Positions 10,412 to 20,650 of a stretch of DNA of 22,687 nucleotides are shown here, piece after piece; the first letter of the stretch is position 1, and each line of letters starts with the position of its first letter. The stretch is from Ophiothrix spiculata. Taxonomy: Eukaryota; Echinodermata; Ophiuroidea; Amphilepidida; Ophiotrichidae. The DNA lies in assembly GCA_000969725.1 (NCBI GenBank), contig JXSR01S023191.1. The stretch is one strand, 5' to 3'. The notes below the pieces were generated by a model, which had not been told where the DNA came from, made no database searches, and saw only the letters and a program-made list of their open reading frames with translations. Position numbers and translations under genes: made by a program.

Positions 10412-10562
10412 ATGAAGTAAATTTCTTGCTATTGAAATGACAAAAATGTATATTTTTATGCTTTATGTGATGAATTTTAGAAAAGTTGAGAACCGCTTGT
10501 GTAAATTATAAATACCGGCATCCCTCATGAAGTAAATTTCTTGCTATTGAAATGACAAAAAT
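10412..10562 (+). repeat. Perfect 36 bp direct repeat
   Basis: The same 36 bases, starting ATGAAGTAAATTTCTTGC and ending GACAAAAAT, occur at 10412-10447 and 10527-10562, 115 bp apart. Copy 2 of the duplication has one diverged version (about 19337-19372). This suggests a recent local duplication or conversion tract next to the conserved 208 bp block. Confidence 0.75.
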
Positions 10563-10600
10563 TACCTCACACCTATAGGCAGTGTAATAAGTAGCAAAGC

Positions 10601-10808
10601 AAAAGTGGCCTCATCAGTTGAATACATACAAGGCAAAAAAGGCAATTTAAATTGTCCTCCAGCATTTGCAAAGTGACCATCTATTTATAATGCAGTGGTG
10701 AGGACATGATGTTTATCTTTCATTCCTTTAGAGTGTCACAATAAACAGAGCAGTAGTGAGAGATCAGTGAGGCACCTCAAGTCAAAGGACTTCTAAAAAA
10801 GTGTGTTT
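10601..10808 (+). repeat. Highly conserved 208 bp block, copy A
   Basis: From AAAAGTGGCCTCATCAG to AAAAAGTGTGTTT this block matches 19411-19618 with one indel and three substitutions, about 98%. Immediately to the left the two paralogs are roughly 78% alike, and to the right similarity falls away. It contains the near-palindrome GGCAATTTAAATTGTCC. No frame is open through it on either strand, so a protein-coding cause is unlikely. It may be a constrained non-coding element, a gene-conversion tract or the core of an unrecognised repeat. Confidence 0.8.
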
Positions 10809-11339
10809 ATTGACCGGTTTACTTTATTTCAAGCTGATTTGTCCTTTTGCAATAAGCTCAAAGTAGATATTCTTTTAAAACTTTTTACAACAACATTCTA
10901 GCTTTGAAATGATTACTTAGTATTATGAGTGCTGCCCTTTATAATAAGAAGAATTTGCAGTTGGTGGGTAATTAGACATGGCATTGGGATGCTACATGCT
11001 TTTATCAGATGGCCAACTGTTTCTGAGGAGATGGGTTTGGAAAAAAGACTAATGTTCATTCAGGCTTATGGTGCCATTGTTTTGTATCCTCGATAATATT
11101 TCTACTACTGTAAGACTTAAACTTTCTGAACTGACCAGAAAAAGGCAACTAGCAAAATCCTTTAAAATAAAAGAGATGGTTGTGTCAAAAAGAACCATTA
11201 AAAAAAACCACAATATCTAAAGCAGAAAAAACACACAAACAGTATTTTTCATAAGGTTATTATGGTAGATGTGTTTAGCTGCTGCTTTATTTTACCTTGT
11301 AAATTATTTATGTAAAAAAAGTTAGAAAGTTAATCCTCA

Positions 11340-11640
11340 TGCTTGAGTCACTGATCCCCATCCTTTTGAGTCATGTTATGTAATATGTTGACATCTGAAG
11401 TCACCCTTGTATGGCCATCAATTAGTGCATCCTTAGTGACAGTGATGGCTAATTGGTCATCACTGATGGGGAAAGGCACAGACCTCCACAGGCCATAGAA
11501 CAACACTGAAAGGTTAAGAACATCATGAATAATTGCCAAGCCACTTAAGAAATAGTGGGCCCAAATAAAGGGAAAATGATTGCCTAGATGTAATTCAACT
11601 GACATTGGATGCAATGCTTTTGGTCTCACAATCCCACTCC
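11340..11640. other. GC-richer island private to duplication copy 1, unrecognised
   Basis: This stretch is visibly less AT-rich than its surroundings and has no counterpart in copy 2. A minus-strand open frame of 93 codons (11348-11629) crosses most of it with segments such as DQLAITVTKDALIDGHT, but I recognise no family, see no splice sites at its edges and cannot show TIRs. It may be an inserted fragment of a mobile element or a chance open frame. I do not call it a gene. Confidence 0.3.
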
Positions 11641-12320
11641 AATTTGCTTACCCTTCTGACCTGTCTGGAGAGTAATAAACTGCCTAATTAGCTTGCAAAT
11701 GATACTCAGTTGTTCAATCCCTGTACAATATGATCATGTATTTTCAATATTAACACATGTTAACTTTGATCTACGGTACTTATTCTACTGTATTGTTGTT
11801 GCCTTGGCAAATAAATTGCCAAATTGCTTTTTAGTTTTTTGCCTGAATACCAATAAATTCAAGTACAATAAACTTACATGTTTTTACTTACATGTTTTTA
11901 CGCATTGGTTATGTGTCAATTATGTTACATTAATATCAACAATATATCCACAGGGTCTCTGTCATTCACATTTACAATACAAGTATTGGTCACTTTGATC
12001 AATGTACACTGTATAATTGTTATTTTGGGCAAATAAATAATTACTAAATTCAAATTATTTTCCCCCCTCTAATTACCTTACCCAATTGTAACTTCAAGGC
12101 TTATTGGGGTAATTCCTTGCTAATATCTTGCTAAATTACTTTCCCTGCTTCCTCAATACATACAATTGGATTTCCTCAAGGAAGAATCACATTGTACTTG
12201 TGGGTGTCAACATAGGGCTAACTCTCTGTCTGGTTTTGTGCACTGCTATGTTTGAATGTGCAAAATGTATTTTGTATTACATCTTAACATTTGATTTAAT
12301 TCTCTCATAGTTTGCCAACC

Positions 12321-13404
12321 TGTGCTATACAGTAATGGAGTCAGTTCTCGATCTCCTTTGTTCCTGCAGGAAAAAGCAAAAAAAGTACATATCCACAAGG
12401 GTTAATAGTCAATTTTATGAAATAAATGTTTACAGTTTACAAGTTTAATAAATATGTACCGACATCTTGCATACCGTAGGTTTAAATAAGCTTACTTACT
12501 TACTATATATGTACGCATATATGTTTGAGTATGAATAGATTTTCTTTCTTGTACCATCACTTTAATTTCCCCAAGTACATGTTGGATACATGCTTAGTAG
12601 CTTGAAAGTGTAAAATAACTAGAGGTAAAACTGCAAATCCCATTCACATTCATCGCCATAACAATTCTCATAGGCTACACGGATTCATTCTCATTGGCAA
12701 TGCGGTACATTTAGGGAACACCAAATTGGCTTGTTAGGCATGTCCCATTTCTTGTCATGCGTTGAGGCTATTTCTATTATATGGAGTATGAAATTGAGTA
12801 TTTGTAACAGAAATTGGAAATGTTACTGGGTTCAATAACATCACTAAGGTGTAAAATGTGCAATTTGTAATACAGTAAAATCATTTTATTGGTTCCATAA
12901 AGTGCCTCTTAATATTATTTTATTCCCAAAGTTCTCACTAATGAAATGGTGTAAAAACTAAATCACTGAAAGCTGAAAGTTATACTTGTTTGAGCATACT
13001 TGAAGTTCTGCAAGCATGTTTATTACACAACAAAAATCATGTTCCTCATTGCATAGTATCCACATGGACTGTATACTGTGATATGACTTCATTGTGGAAA
13101 TGTACTGTATAGGAACTTTTACATCCTTAATATGGTGCATGATTTTTGAGAAGAACCTAGCTTGATTCAGGAGTTAGTTTACTGCTGAAATGCATCCATA
13201 AAATAATGCTTCAATGCAGTACAGTAAAATCATTTTATAACTTGTTCCCAAAAAATGGAATGATTTGGAAGTTCAATCACAAAATACTTGATTAAGCACA
13301 ATTTGTGAGGATTTCTGCTATTTGTCAAGCTTTTGCACGATCCATGATTTGCAGGTAGAGCCTCATTCTGGGAAGTGAACTTACTGCTGAAACCATAGAT
13401 TTAC
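12321..13404. other. Non-coding spacer with a diverged local repeat
   Basis: No exon is supported. TACAGTAAAATCATTTTAT occurs at about 12872 and 13220, and CATGATTT...TTACTGCTGAAA occurs at about 13137-13190 and about 13342-13392, suggesting old local duplications of a few hundred bases. A CTGCAG-like acceptor at about 12362-12370 is followed by a lysine-rich short frame I could not match to anything. Confidence 0.4.
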
Positions 13405-13728
13405 AGGGGAGATACAAGGCACACCGCCATTTTTATTCCGGTATGGAGATAAAATTGGGGGTATTCAGGTTTTTGACGATAGCTTGCCGATGATGCATCG
13501 CACTTTGTCATTATGCGCGAATATTGAAACACGCACACACACTTTGCGTGCCGGTTGGCGTATCATTCGTGTAAAGTATTATTTCCGCAGGTTGTCTCTA
13601 CGCGTAACCAAATCTCGGCACTCAGAGTTGATGTTTTGGGGAACCGAGTGGACCCAAACCCCCAATTTGAGCTCCATGGCTGATGACGCCATTACACGGG
13701 CTGATATACAAAGCCTGGTATCTCCCCT
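13405..13728. mobile_element. TIR element, GC- and CpG-richer than surroundings
   Basis: The 324 bp element is bounded by AGGGGAGATACAAGGC (13405-13420) and the inverted GCCTGGTATCTCCCCT (13713-13728), 15 of 16 bases matching. The interior is clearly richer in G, C and CpG than flanking DNA, which fits a younger insertion. No target duplication is evident beside these ends. The 98-codon frame that runs through it and into flanking DNA (13484-13780) has no recognisable protein and is treated as chance. Confidence 0.6.
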
Positions 13729-14171
13729 CATGGAAATAATCTACTATTTCCATGGTTTGATTGTGTATGTGCCAGTCTGAGTGATGTTTGAACTCAAGAT
13801 TGAGGCTTTCACAGTGAATGGCAGATCTTGTGCAAAGGGAATATCAGATTTCTGATTTTAAAAAATGACCAAAGGGAGGCAAGGGTATGGTCACTGTATA
13901 GTTTGCACCCATTCATTATGGTGACATCATTATCGTATATAATTTCCTAACGCTAATTGTAACTTCAACATTTTAAACAACCTATCTGTAAAAAGAGGAA
14001 GGAAAATCAGAAAATTTAGAATGGAAAATGGCAGCACAGGATAAGTGCACAAAAATTATGTGTTATATAGAATATTAATTTTCTTTCCACTTAGTTAAAC
14101 AACACTAGTTGTTTGATTTTTACACCTTGCATAACAGATAAGTAATCATTGTATATTCAATAAATAGACTC
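13729..14171. other. Non-coding spacer
   Basis: AT-rich sequence between the TIR element and the SINE. I see no exon, RNA gene or defined repeat. Confidence 0.4.
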
Positions 14172-14380
14172 ACCAGGTATATACTGTATGCAGCGCCCCA
14201 AGAAGGAGCATTCGCACAGGGGACCAACGGCTTAACGTGACTCTCTGAACCAGGGAGCAATTAGAGTAAAGTTTCTTGCCCAAGGAAACAAGGAGACGTA
14301 AACCGCCTGGCCCGGGGCTCGAACCCACAACCTCTGTATTACGAGACCCATGCTCTAACCGCTCGGCCACGCTACCTCAG
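14172..14380 (-). mobile_element. tRNA-derived SINE
   Basis: On the minus strand this starts GAGGTAGCGTGGCCGAGCGG and contains both parts of an internal RNA polymerase III promoter: an A box TGGCCGAGCGG (14359-14369) and a B box GGTTCGAGCCC (14315-14325) at tRNA spacing. The head resembles a Ser/Leu-type tRNA but lacks a proper acceptor stem and variable arm, and about 130 bases of non-tRNA body follow, including TTGGGCAAGAAACTTTACTC and GGGGCGCTGCATACAG. That is the build of a SINE, not a functional tRNA. The minus-strand frame MAERLEHGSRN... here is the usual spurious translation of such SINEs. The 3' limit is approximate and no clear target duplication was found. Confidence 0.8.
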
Positions 14381-15674
14381 CTTATTTACTTTTTAATAAA
14401 ACCTTTCATTTGATCAACCAAGCAAATCCAGCAAAGTGTTAATTGCCTGCCAATATAACTACAGTTTGTATGTCTCTTGATTCAGTACTAGCTGGTATCA
14501 TGTTGAAAAAGTACATCGTTTCTTTCAACCAATCCTATTGTAGGTCATTGATCATGAGGGATATTAGGTTTGATGATACATATAAATTGATCAAATATTT
14601 TATGAAAATAGGTGCTGATTTCCTCTCTTAAAATAATGCTGATGAATTACATCCTGTGCTATCGAGATGTGCAAATTCTTAAACGTGGTATCAATTCATC
14701 TGGAAATACAGCTGATTTAAATCTTCTTATGAGTAACAGGATGTCTGGGTGAAGATCATGCTGTAGCCTTAATTTTCGCACAAGATTTTGTCTTAAATCC
14801 AAACTCATCATTGTCTTGTATTACAACAAAAACATTGAATGATTGTTTTGATTGATAATATTTAGAGAGTGAGTTTACTGATTGTTTGAAACTTTATGGA
14901 TGATCTTCATTTAATTGTGACCCAAAGTTAGATTTACTTTGTACATCATAATACTAGGGAATCATCATGCTAGTATATTTTGGAAAAGAGTCTCATAATA
15001 GTCCAGGAGGTGATCCCAGGTATTACATTTTGCAGACACAAAATTAGTCACAATATGGTCTGATTTTTGTGTGTACGTATGTTGTGTTAATACATGTGAT
15101 CCACTACCGTTATTGGTATGATCATTTGTTTTGGAACCTGTACACACTTGTTTCGCTATTTATGTAAGAAATGACATTGGTACTTCGGCAGTGTATATTG
15201 TCACTAATCAACCAAGCAATGCATTCAAGAAATGTATCATATTCCAATAGGATCTGTGATGAACAATGAGCTGTGTCTCTGAATATGAGGTCTTGAAATG
15301 TATTAAAGAGGATCTCTTTATAGTCAAGAAGATAAGCTTATAAAAACTTCCAAAAATGTAACAAGGTTATATTTTCCATGGTCTCATAGAAAAAAACAAT
15401 TACACATAATGCAATGTAATACCATGAACACATTGGATTTATGAGTACCGTACTCATTTTATTTCTAAAGCAGAGATAACACACAAAAATAAATTCTTAA
15501 GGTGAATAGAGAATGAGTAAAATGGACATCTTGAGTATAATGTGCAAGGTCTTGAGCAGAAGGATTGTTTTCAAATTTTATCAATTGTTTAAGTAAGCAA
15601 ATTTTGAAACTGAGCAAAGTAGTAATATTGGTGTTTATATATCTAGCAAAACAGAATTTGATAATAGTATTCAG
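14381..15674. other. AT-rich non-coding DNA
   Basis: No coding exon, RNA gene or element with clear ends is seen. Short open frames here are AT-rich and lack splice context. Confidence 0.4.
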
Positions 15675-15792
15675 GGCCAGTGAACAAGTCTCTTTATTGA
15701 CGACATACGTACAGAAATTGCATCCTCAAGGTTGTCTATCTAGGGCGCAACTGGATAAAATTTGCAATGTTGTCACTGAGTCTGTGCAATAA
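15675..15792 (+). CDS. Candidate terminal coding exon, unrecognised (weak)
   Basis: After an AG at 15673-15674 the frame changes from AT-driven residues (Ile, Lys, Phe, Leu) to a balanced composition: ASEQVSLLTTYVQKLHPQG, then LSRAQLDKICNVVTESVQ and a stop at 15790-15792. AATAAA follows at 15796-15801, too near the stop to be a standard poly(A) signal. The exon would enter after two codon bases, which matches the phase in which the GALNT exon at 6287 leaves, but the peptide is not a GALNT sequence. The upstream pyrimidine tract is poor. I know no family for it; it may be chance, or an exon of another gene or transcript. Confidence 0.3.
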
Positions 15793-16439
15793 TGAAATAA
15801 ATAATGATTCGTGTTTTAAGATGTCACATGTATTTTGGCAAAAGACAATCATGGGACATTGTCTTATTAATAAGCTCTATTCCAATTGTTATTGAACAAT
15901 TTTGTTGCACCTTGTCAGAAATTGAGATGAGTTTTCTGTATTTGATTTTGTTGAAAAGTAAATTAATGGTTTGTTATATTTGGGTATTGTGTTAAGGAGG
16001 CACTTTTTCTGTCGACTGTTGTTGAAAAGTCTAAAATGTGCTTCAGGAATTCCTATAGTAAATTGTGTTTTGATAAGGTCTATTATAATAGTATAGTGTA
16101 GTTTCATTTATCAAGCACATGTTGCGAATTATTGATAACAAAAAAACCATGATGTACTTAATATGTGAGACACTTGATTAAAGTTGTTTCTGCAATATCC
16201 TGGTATTTTTTAAATTTGAGGTTTTATTTTAAATGAATTGTTTAAAGTTATTCTGAACTATAAAAGTCATTTAATGTCGTTCAGTTTTTATTTAATTAAA
16301 ACCTTTATCTTTCTTCTGTATTTTCTCTCACCTAGTACTATAAAGAAATTCACGTTACTGTACATTCTTCATAATCTGTTTAATATTATTTGAATATTAT
16401 AAATGTTGGGAGGTAACAATTTAAGACTGCTTGAAGTTT
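15793..16439. other. AT-rich non-coding DNA
   Basis: No supported gene. Two opposite-strand open frames around 15800-16100 overlap and are AT-driven. The right edge leads into duplication copy 2. Confidence 0.4.
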
Positions 16440-16467
16440 CTACATGATGGATCATTTGAGATACCTA

Positions 16468-16823
16468 TTAAAAGGTGCAATTCATGATTTTGATGTGGCC
16501 TCTTTTCTAGCTAAATAAAAAGAATAGTACAACATAAATATATACTGAAAATTTCACTTGATTCCAACCGTTCGTCTCCAAGTTACAAGCTTTTTAGCAT
16601 TTTAGATTTCTCCATAGGTTACTGTGTTGTAATTATTGTTGGGGCCCTGACAATAATAAGAAAATGACACATTTTCTCACTTTTCTCAAAAATGCAAGCA
16701 AATATGAAAGAATGGTTTGGGTATCATAACATATACCAGTTGAGGATTCTTATAAGCTAAAAAACTTGAATTTGATAAAGGTGACCATGAGGGTGAAAAG
16801 TGGATCATGAATTGCCCCTTTAA
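16468..16823. mobile_element. MITE with TTAA target duplication (Kolobok- or piggyBac-like)
   Basis: The element is 16472-16819 (348 bp), flanked by TTAA at 16468-16471 and 16820-16823. Its inverted ends share GCAATTCATGAT: AAGGTGCAATTCATGAT on the left and, read inward from the right, AGGGGCAATTCATGAT. TTAA targets are used by piggyBac and Kolobok elements. No transposase is present. Copy 1 of the duplication has no insertion at the matching place (about 7212-7220). Confidence 0.7.
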
Positions 16824-17624
16824 CAATGTCAATAGACAGTGCAATGTCTGCCAGTGCCTCAGACTACAGGTTCAGTTTAAAGCTTCAAAGCTTGAGTCAA
16901 AGTCATCTTAAATTAAGCTTAAGCATACAAAGGTTTTGCTGCACATAAACTAGGTCAATTTGATTGACTTTATACATAGTACAACCTAGTGATGTACCCA
17001 TGTCATTTCGTATTAGATTTCATATACTATTTTCAATCAAATGAAACAGGTTTATTTTTTTCATAACATATCAAATATGATGAATAATCAATGCCAAATG
17101 AATGATGACTCCATTCTATCCCTTTAGTAGTAAAAATGATGACTGGGTGATGTAAGAAACATGTTCTCTAAATATATTTTTATAATGACTGTCATTTGGC
17201 AGATATGGATAGTTTCCATAATTCATGATATTTCAGTCTCTAAGTTAGAAGCACACAAAATATCTTACACTAATCCTTAGAAAAAGCAAAAGCACAGAAA
17301 ACTGAACCAATCATTCTGAGTTTAAACCATGCATAGTACACAATACCTAAATGCGTTGTCAAATATAATTTTCATATATAGTATGTTTGAGAAGTAGTGA
17401 GAATCCCTTCATTGATTTGGCACCATCCTTCATGGGAGCTTAGATATGAATAATCAAAGACTGTCTGAAAGCTGACAAATATATCCATGACTTGAATAAA
17501 TTATGTTTGCCTTCACTTTAACTTATATTTCTTTTGAATAATGATTTTTAAATGGTTACCACGGTACCAAACACACATTATGAAATATTATATATTTAGA
17601 TATTAATGTAAACATATCCCATAG

Positions 17625-18060
17625 TAAAATGTAGCAGCTTTCAATGAGACGTCCAGGAAACCTCCTGGACATCTCCCAGAGACCTAGTAGTCTCAAGGAA
17701 CATAACTGATCCAGGATTTGTAAGGCTGGCATCGACAAGCCTTTTGTCAATAATGTTGTCGATAAAACCAATTTCACTCGACAAGCCTGTTTATATGTTG
17801 ACAAACTCGACAAAAACATAAACTAATACAGAGAATCAAGAAAAAATTGAGATAATATTTTAATCGTCTTAGCATAAGTTTTTTTGACCACATTTTCATT
17901 TATTAAATTCTATCGCAGCATCGCCACATTGATTTCAATTAAAGAGGGTGACAAATTCAATGGAGTGCAGCTAGTTGTAATTTCAATCCTTTTGGCTGGA
18001 TTGACAAAACCTTATTGGTCGCTCAGGTTTTTTTTGGGGGGGTTGGTATATGGCCCCAAA
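17625..18060. other. Segment of duplication copy 2 with no match in copy 1
   Basis: Copy 1 has different sequence in the matching interval (about 8150-8420). This segment contains a compact perfect dyad GTCCAGGA AACC TCCTGGAC (17651-17670), several TCGACAA words between 17720 and 17820, and a T-rich then G-rich run near 18030. A minus-strand open frame of 87 codons (17556-17819) has no recognisable protein. Clear terminal repeats were not found. Confidence 0.35.
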
Positions 18061-18812
18061 TAATAGTGGGCTATTTAGGTTTAGAAAGTCTATGAATAGA
18101 TTTGTTGACAAACAACTAACATGATCTTAGGTCACTCTTAACTAAATATGACATTTTGTAGCATTTATATTGAAAGTTGACATATAATTTCATTGACTCC
18201 TATTTAAGACTTAAATGTGTCTTCTTTGATTAGGTATTCATGGTGGGACTCATGTCCATGGCTGCATTTCACTCAGTTTTACCCCCGGGTCTTAAGTATG
18301 ATGCCAAGACAAATAATGTTTAAAGAGCCGGTAGCAAAAACATGTTTTGACATTCAGTGAGGTTGGGAATGTGAGAAGTAAAGTTCATTAAAGGCAAAAG
18401 AATACAAAAATGTTGTAAGAAGAATTTATATCAATGTCATTTGGATATCTTTTATCTTTTTAGTTCAATTTCATTTGAGACCTGAATGGTATGAAGACAT
18501 AGGAACTTTTGGTGAAAATGTGCACTTGTTGAGATACAAACCAAAAGCAATAATATTATTTATCCTCTGTAAAAAAACTGTATGATACGAGTTTTCCTAT
18601 CACATAGTTGATTTTCTATCACGTAGAACTATAAAGTTTAATACGATACAAAAATATCTATTTCAGTTATTAACCAATCAAGTTGTTTTATTTTTATATA
18701 CTAGTGATCCAGGAAAAATGCAAAAACTATGCTTGACTTAACCATACATACATTTTTCTGATTTATATTAAGAAAGTTGAGAAACATACCCTGATGTAAA
18801 TTTAAATATTTA

Positions 18813-19326
18813 TGCTGTTATCGATTGTCAAAAGTGTTGATTGTCGTAAGTTTGACAGACATGTCATTATTCGCAATAATGGAGTATCGATAGTCGAGGA
18901 TGTATAGTCCATCTCCTCTATAATACTACTTGCGAATGATGTACCATGTAGTGTATCTGCATTTCAAGCGATGATAGTGTAATCAACTAGCTTTTTGTAA
19001 TGGCGCTATGCACATTATTGTGTTTACCTGGTGTTTACTAGCTTTTAGATTGGCCAAATTGTGATTAATATTTATTTAAACTTAAAATAATAGATATACA
19101 CTAAATAAGGACAGATGGAAGAATAAGTGGAGATGATGGTGGAGGAAAAGTAAAGATATAAATGGCAATTTTCATCCCGACTACGTATTAAATGGATTAT
19201 GCTTGTGTCGTAAGAGTTAATATTATCTTCAATTATTATCACTGACTGTCGATAATGTATCCATATGCTGTATAATTTGCTTCCAATATAGCGACATTCA
19301 AAATCATTATCTATAACATAACAGCA
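18813..19326. mobile_element. 514 bp insertion with short TIRs, only in duplication copy 2
   Basis: TGCTGTTAT at 18813-18821 is matched by the inverted ATAACAGCA at 19318-19326. Copy 1 reads directly from TATAAATA to CATCCCTCATG (about 10509-10527) where copy 2 has this interval, so it behaves as an insertion. The inside is rich in TCGATA/TATCGA words. The TIRs are only nine bases and no target duplication is clear. Confidence 0.5.
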
Positions 19327-19410
19327 CTATCCCTCATGAAGAAATTTTGTTGCTATTTGAGTGACAAAAATTACCTAACACCTGTGGGCTATGTTGATGT
19401 AATAAACAGA

Positions 19411-19618
19411 AAAAGTGGCCTCATCAGTTGAATACATACAGGCAAAAAAGGCAATTTAAATTGTCCTCCAGCATTTGCAAAGTGACCATCTATTTATAAT
19501 GCAGTGGTGAGGACATGATGTTTATCTTTCATTCCTTTAGAGTGTCACAATTAACAGAGCAGTAGTGAGAGATCAGTGAGGCACATCAAGTCAAAGGACT
19601 TCTCAAAAAGTGTGTTTT
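19411..19618 (+). repeat. Highly conserved 208 bp block, copy B
   Basis: Copy B of the block described at 10601-10808: one base shorter near its start (TACATACAGG against TACATACAAGG) and three substitutions. Its left flank (GGGCTATGTTGATGTAATAAACAG) is closer to the third copy at 21450 than to copy A, which suggests that the third copy came from a copy-B-like ancestor. Confidence 0.8.
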
Positions 19619-19740
19619 GGCAGGTTTGCTCTCTGGGTTGTTTTCCTTTTATGATAAGAAGAATATCCAGCTGTATAGTAGACCAAAAGAATATATATAA
19701 TTTGTGAACTTTTCATAAGAACATACTGATACTAGTTAAA

Positions 19741-20650
19741 GGGAATGTTTTTGCCTTACTTTTAAAAGCTTAATGTTTCTTGATATAATTAATGATTTAT
19801 GTTTGTGAGGAGATAAACAAGGAAAAAAAACTTATGTTGATCTATACATAATTAGAGGATGATTTCCTTATGAAAGGTGTCTTTGGTTTCTTAACCTCAA
19901 TAAATTCACTATTATTTTTTGGACAGTCTGAAATGACTTGAAAAAGAAAGTGACTAGCAAGGACTTTGTTAAAATGAACCAACCTTTTGTGACAAATTAC
20001 TCAGTAAACTAAATTTTGATAGCCTTCAAATAACATTTTCAATATGCTACGTCAGTATTGAAAATAAAAACACTAGCTCTCTGTCATTCACCTTTACAAA
20101 TCAACCCTTGGTCACTTTAAAGGGCCTTATCTACTTATTCAAAACAAATTAACTCTTGCCAAATTCAAATTCTTTGAATTCAAATTCTTTGAATGTTTTG
20201 CCTTACAAAAGCTAAATGTTTCTTGAAAATAATTAATGATATATGTTTCTGAGGAGATTAACAAGAAAAAAAATGGAAGTTGATTTATGCACAATTAGAA
20301 GATGATTTCCTCATGAAAAGTGTTATTGGTTTTTTAACCTCAATATATTCACTAATATTTTTGGACATTCTGAACTGACCTGAAAAAGAAAGTGACCGGT
20401 AGATTCTTTTAAATAAAAGTAAGGACTAAGTCAAAATGAACCACCTTTTGTGACAAATTACTCAGTAAACAAAAAACAATTCTTTTGTATGGAAATTTTG
20501 ATAGCCTTCAAATAACATTTTCAATATGTTACGTCAGTATTGAAAATGAAATACTCACTCTCTGTCATTCACCTTTTCAATCAACCCTTGGTCACTTTAA
20601 AGGGCCTTATCTACTTATTCAAAACAAATTAACTCTTGCCAAATTCAAAT
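19741..20650 (+). repeat. Internal tandem duplication of about 450 bp
   Basis: 19741-20190 and 20191-20650 are two similar units in direct orientation. Shared landmarks are GAATGTTTT...GCCTTAC, GATGATTTCCT, TTGTGACAAATTACTCAGTAAAC, CTCTGTCATTCACCTTT, GGTCACTTTAAAGGGCC and the AACTCTTGCCAAATTCAAA ending. The junction holds a short doubled TTCAAATTCTTTGAA word. Copy 1 of the large duplication has a single diverged version (parts of 11100-11205 and 11940-12000), so this doubling is later and private to copy 2. Confidence 0.75.

Larger units (their letters stand above)
7150..12320 (+). repeat. Segmental tandem duplication, copy 1
   Basis: Several blocks recur in the same order and direction about 8.6-9.6 kb downstream. 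Pairs I aligned by eye: 7251-7435 with 16856-17032, 8511-8650 with 18159-18320, 10484-10808 with 18774-19618 (minus an insertion), about 11100-11205 with about 20365-20460, and 11940-12250 with about 20560-20880. Identity is roughly 75-90% with many indels, so the duplication is old. The outer ends are approximate. Copy 1 carries private insertions (7690-7880, 8808-9252, about 11340-11640). No host exon is recognised inside. Confidence 0.8.

Noticed and set aside
12355..12410. Short exon after the CTGCAG acceptor-like site
   Set aside because: The downstream frame is a short lysine-rich run with no good donor and no known family.
13484..13780. 98-codon plus-strand open frame
   Set aside because: It lies mostly within a TIR element, has no recognisable domain, and the GC-richer composition of the insert explains the lack of stops.
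14170..14370. Minus-strand open frame MAERLEHGSRN...
   Set aside because: It is the well-known false translation of a tRNA-derived SINE.
14300..14380. A functional tRNA gene
   Set aside because: A and B boxes are present, but acceptor-stem pairing is missing and a non-tRNA body follows, so it is a SINE.
17556..17819. 87-codon minus-strand open frame
   Set aside because: No recognisable protein and it straddles the edge of a segment private to copy 2.
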